Source: Azospirillum lipoferum (lineage in GTDB: Bacteria; Pseudomonadota; Alphaproteobacteria; Azospirillales; Azospirillaceae). Taken from it: a stretch of DNA of 64,000 bases. Position 1 is the first letter of the stretch, and each line of letters opens with the position of its first letter. The notes beneath the pieces were generated by a model, which was not told the DNA's origin, searched no databases, and was given only the letters and a program-made list of their open reading frames with translations. The position numbers and the translations under genes were made by a program. The stretch covers positions 558,001-622,000 of the forward strand of contig NZ_JALJXJ010000002.1 of assembly GCF_024170005.1 (NCBI RefSeq), read 5' to 3'. Below are positions 63,575 to 64,000 of the stretch, in pieces.

Positions 63575-64000
63575 TCAGCGGGCGATGCGATTGCCGCGCT
63601 TGATCTTCTTCTGGAGCTGGAGGATGCCGTAAATCAGCGCCTCCGCAGTCGGCGGGCAGCCGGGGACATAGATGTCCACCGGCACGATCCGGTCGCAGCC
63701 ACGCACCACCGCGTAGGAATAGTGGTAATAGCCGCCGCCGTTGGCGCAGGACCCCATCGAAATGACCCAGCGCGGCTCCGGCATCTGGTCGTAGACCTTG
63801 CGGAGCGCCGGCGCCATCTTGTTGGTCAGGGTGCCGGCGACGATCATGCAGTCGGACTGGCGCGGGCTGGGACGCGGAATGACACCGAAGCGGTCCAGGT
63901 CATACCGGCTCATATAGGCGTGGATCATCTCCACCGCGCAGCAGGCCAGCCCGAAGGTCATCGGCCACAGCGAACCGGTCCGGGCCCAGGCCAGCAGATC
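63575..64000 (-). CDS. nuoB: NADH-quinone oxidoreductase subunit B (5' end outside window)
   Basis: Subunit with the terminal [4Fe-4S] cluster N2. Two adjacent Cys are in [10 protein letters not shown], the others in [16 protein letters not shown] and [14 protein letters not shown]. The frame is open through the window edge ([12 protein letters not shown] is visible), so the ATG at 63961 is internal and the N-terminus, like nuoA, lies beyond 64000. Confidence 0.97.
   Translation of the reverse strand, partial: DLLAWARTGSLWPMTFGLACCAVEMIHAYMSRYDLDRFGVIPRPSPRQSDCMIVAGTLTNKMAPALRKVYDQMPEPRWVISMGSCANGGGYYHYSYAVVRGCDRIVPVDIYVPGCPPTAEALIYGILQLQKKIKRGNRIAR

Overview
The window is about 64 kb of GC-rich (roughly two-thirds G+C) alphaproteobacterial chromosome. 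Three things point to the Azospirillum/Rhodospirillales group: the protein sequences, the short class II ProRS, and the run nuo - birA - coaX - rnj - mce - DUF1467 - proS - lolC - lolD. The genus is an inference from gene content, not a database result. Nearly everything is core housekeeping. I see no rRNA, tRNA, CRISPR array, insertion sequence or intact prophage.

Layout. 1-4.7 kb is the end of the division/cell-wall cluster (ftsA, ftsZ with a very long Pro/Gln/His linker, lpxC), closed by intrinsic terminators. 4.8-13.3 kb holds a bacteriohemerythrin, ligA, an unknown gene, guaB, the ppx-rlmE pair and an orphan periplasmic amino-acid-type binding protein. That binding-protein gene is preceded by a palindromic operator-like site and, further upstream, by a hairpin-rich stretch ending in an intrinsic terminator (candidate small RNA). 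13.9-19.1 kb has a UbiB/ABC1-type kinase and a tightly overlapping queuosine operon (queA-tgt-queF-queG). 19.2-27.5 kb is a looser region: an Eis-like acetyltransferase with a broken or misplaced 5' end, a chemoreceptor, a CYTH protein, a DUF3309 micro-protein behind a textbook general-stress (EcfG-type) promoter, an ACT-like protein, psd-pssA and a DUF29 gene interrupted by an amber codon.

27.5-32.4 kb is a four-gene nucleoside-type ABC importer of the BMP family (ATPase, two permeases, binding protein). 32.6-38.6 kb has a YgfZ-like protein, a secreted PRC-barrel protein, the translationally coupled crcB-rluC-HAD-ATP12 operon, an isochorismatase-fold hydrolase and a dienelactone hydrolase. 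From 38.7 kb to the end all genes I accept are on the minus strand: lolDC, a pair of unknown beta-rich proteins, proS, a pair of unknown genes, tag, DUF1467, mce, rnj, coaX, birA, then the respiratory complex I genes nuoN back to nuoB, the last cut by the window edge.

The less ordinary signals are: a 17-histidine loop inserted between the first two membrane segments of NuoL; two pairs of unrecognised genes sitting inside an otherwise conserved housekeeping block, one with its own terminator and AT-rich promoter region, the other downstream of a strikingly regular stepped hairpin; the candidate small RNA at 13.5-13.8 kb; the EcfG-type promoter; and two genes (Eis-like and DUF29) that look recently damaged. 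I did not find a complete, convincingly new multi-gene system; the two unknown gene pairs are the best candidates.
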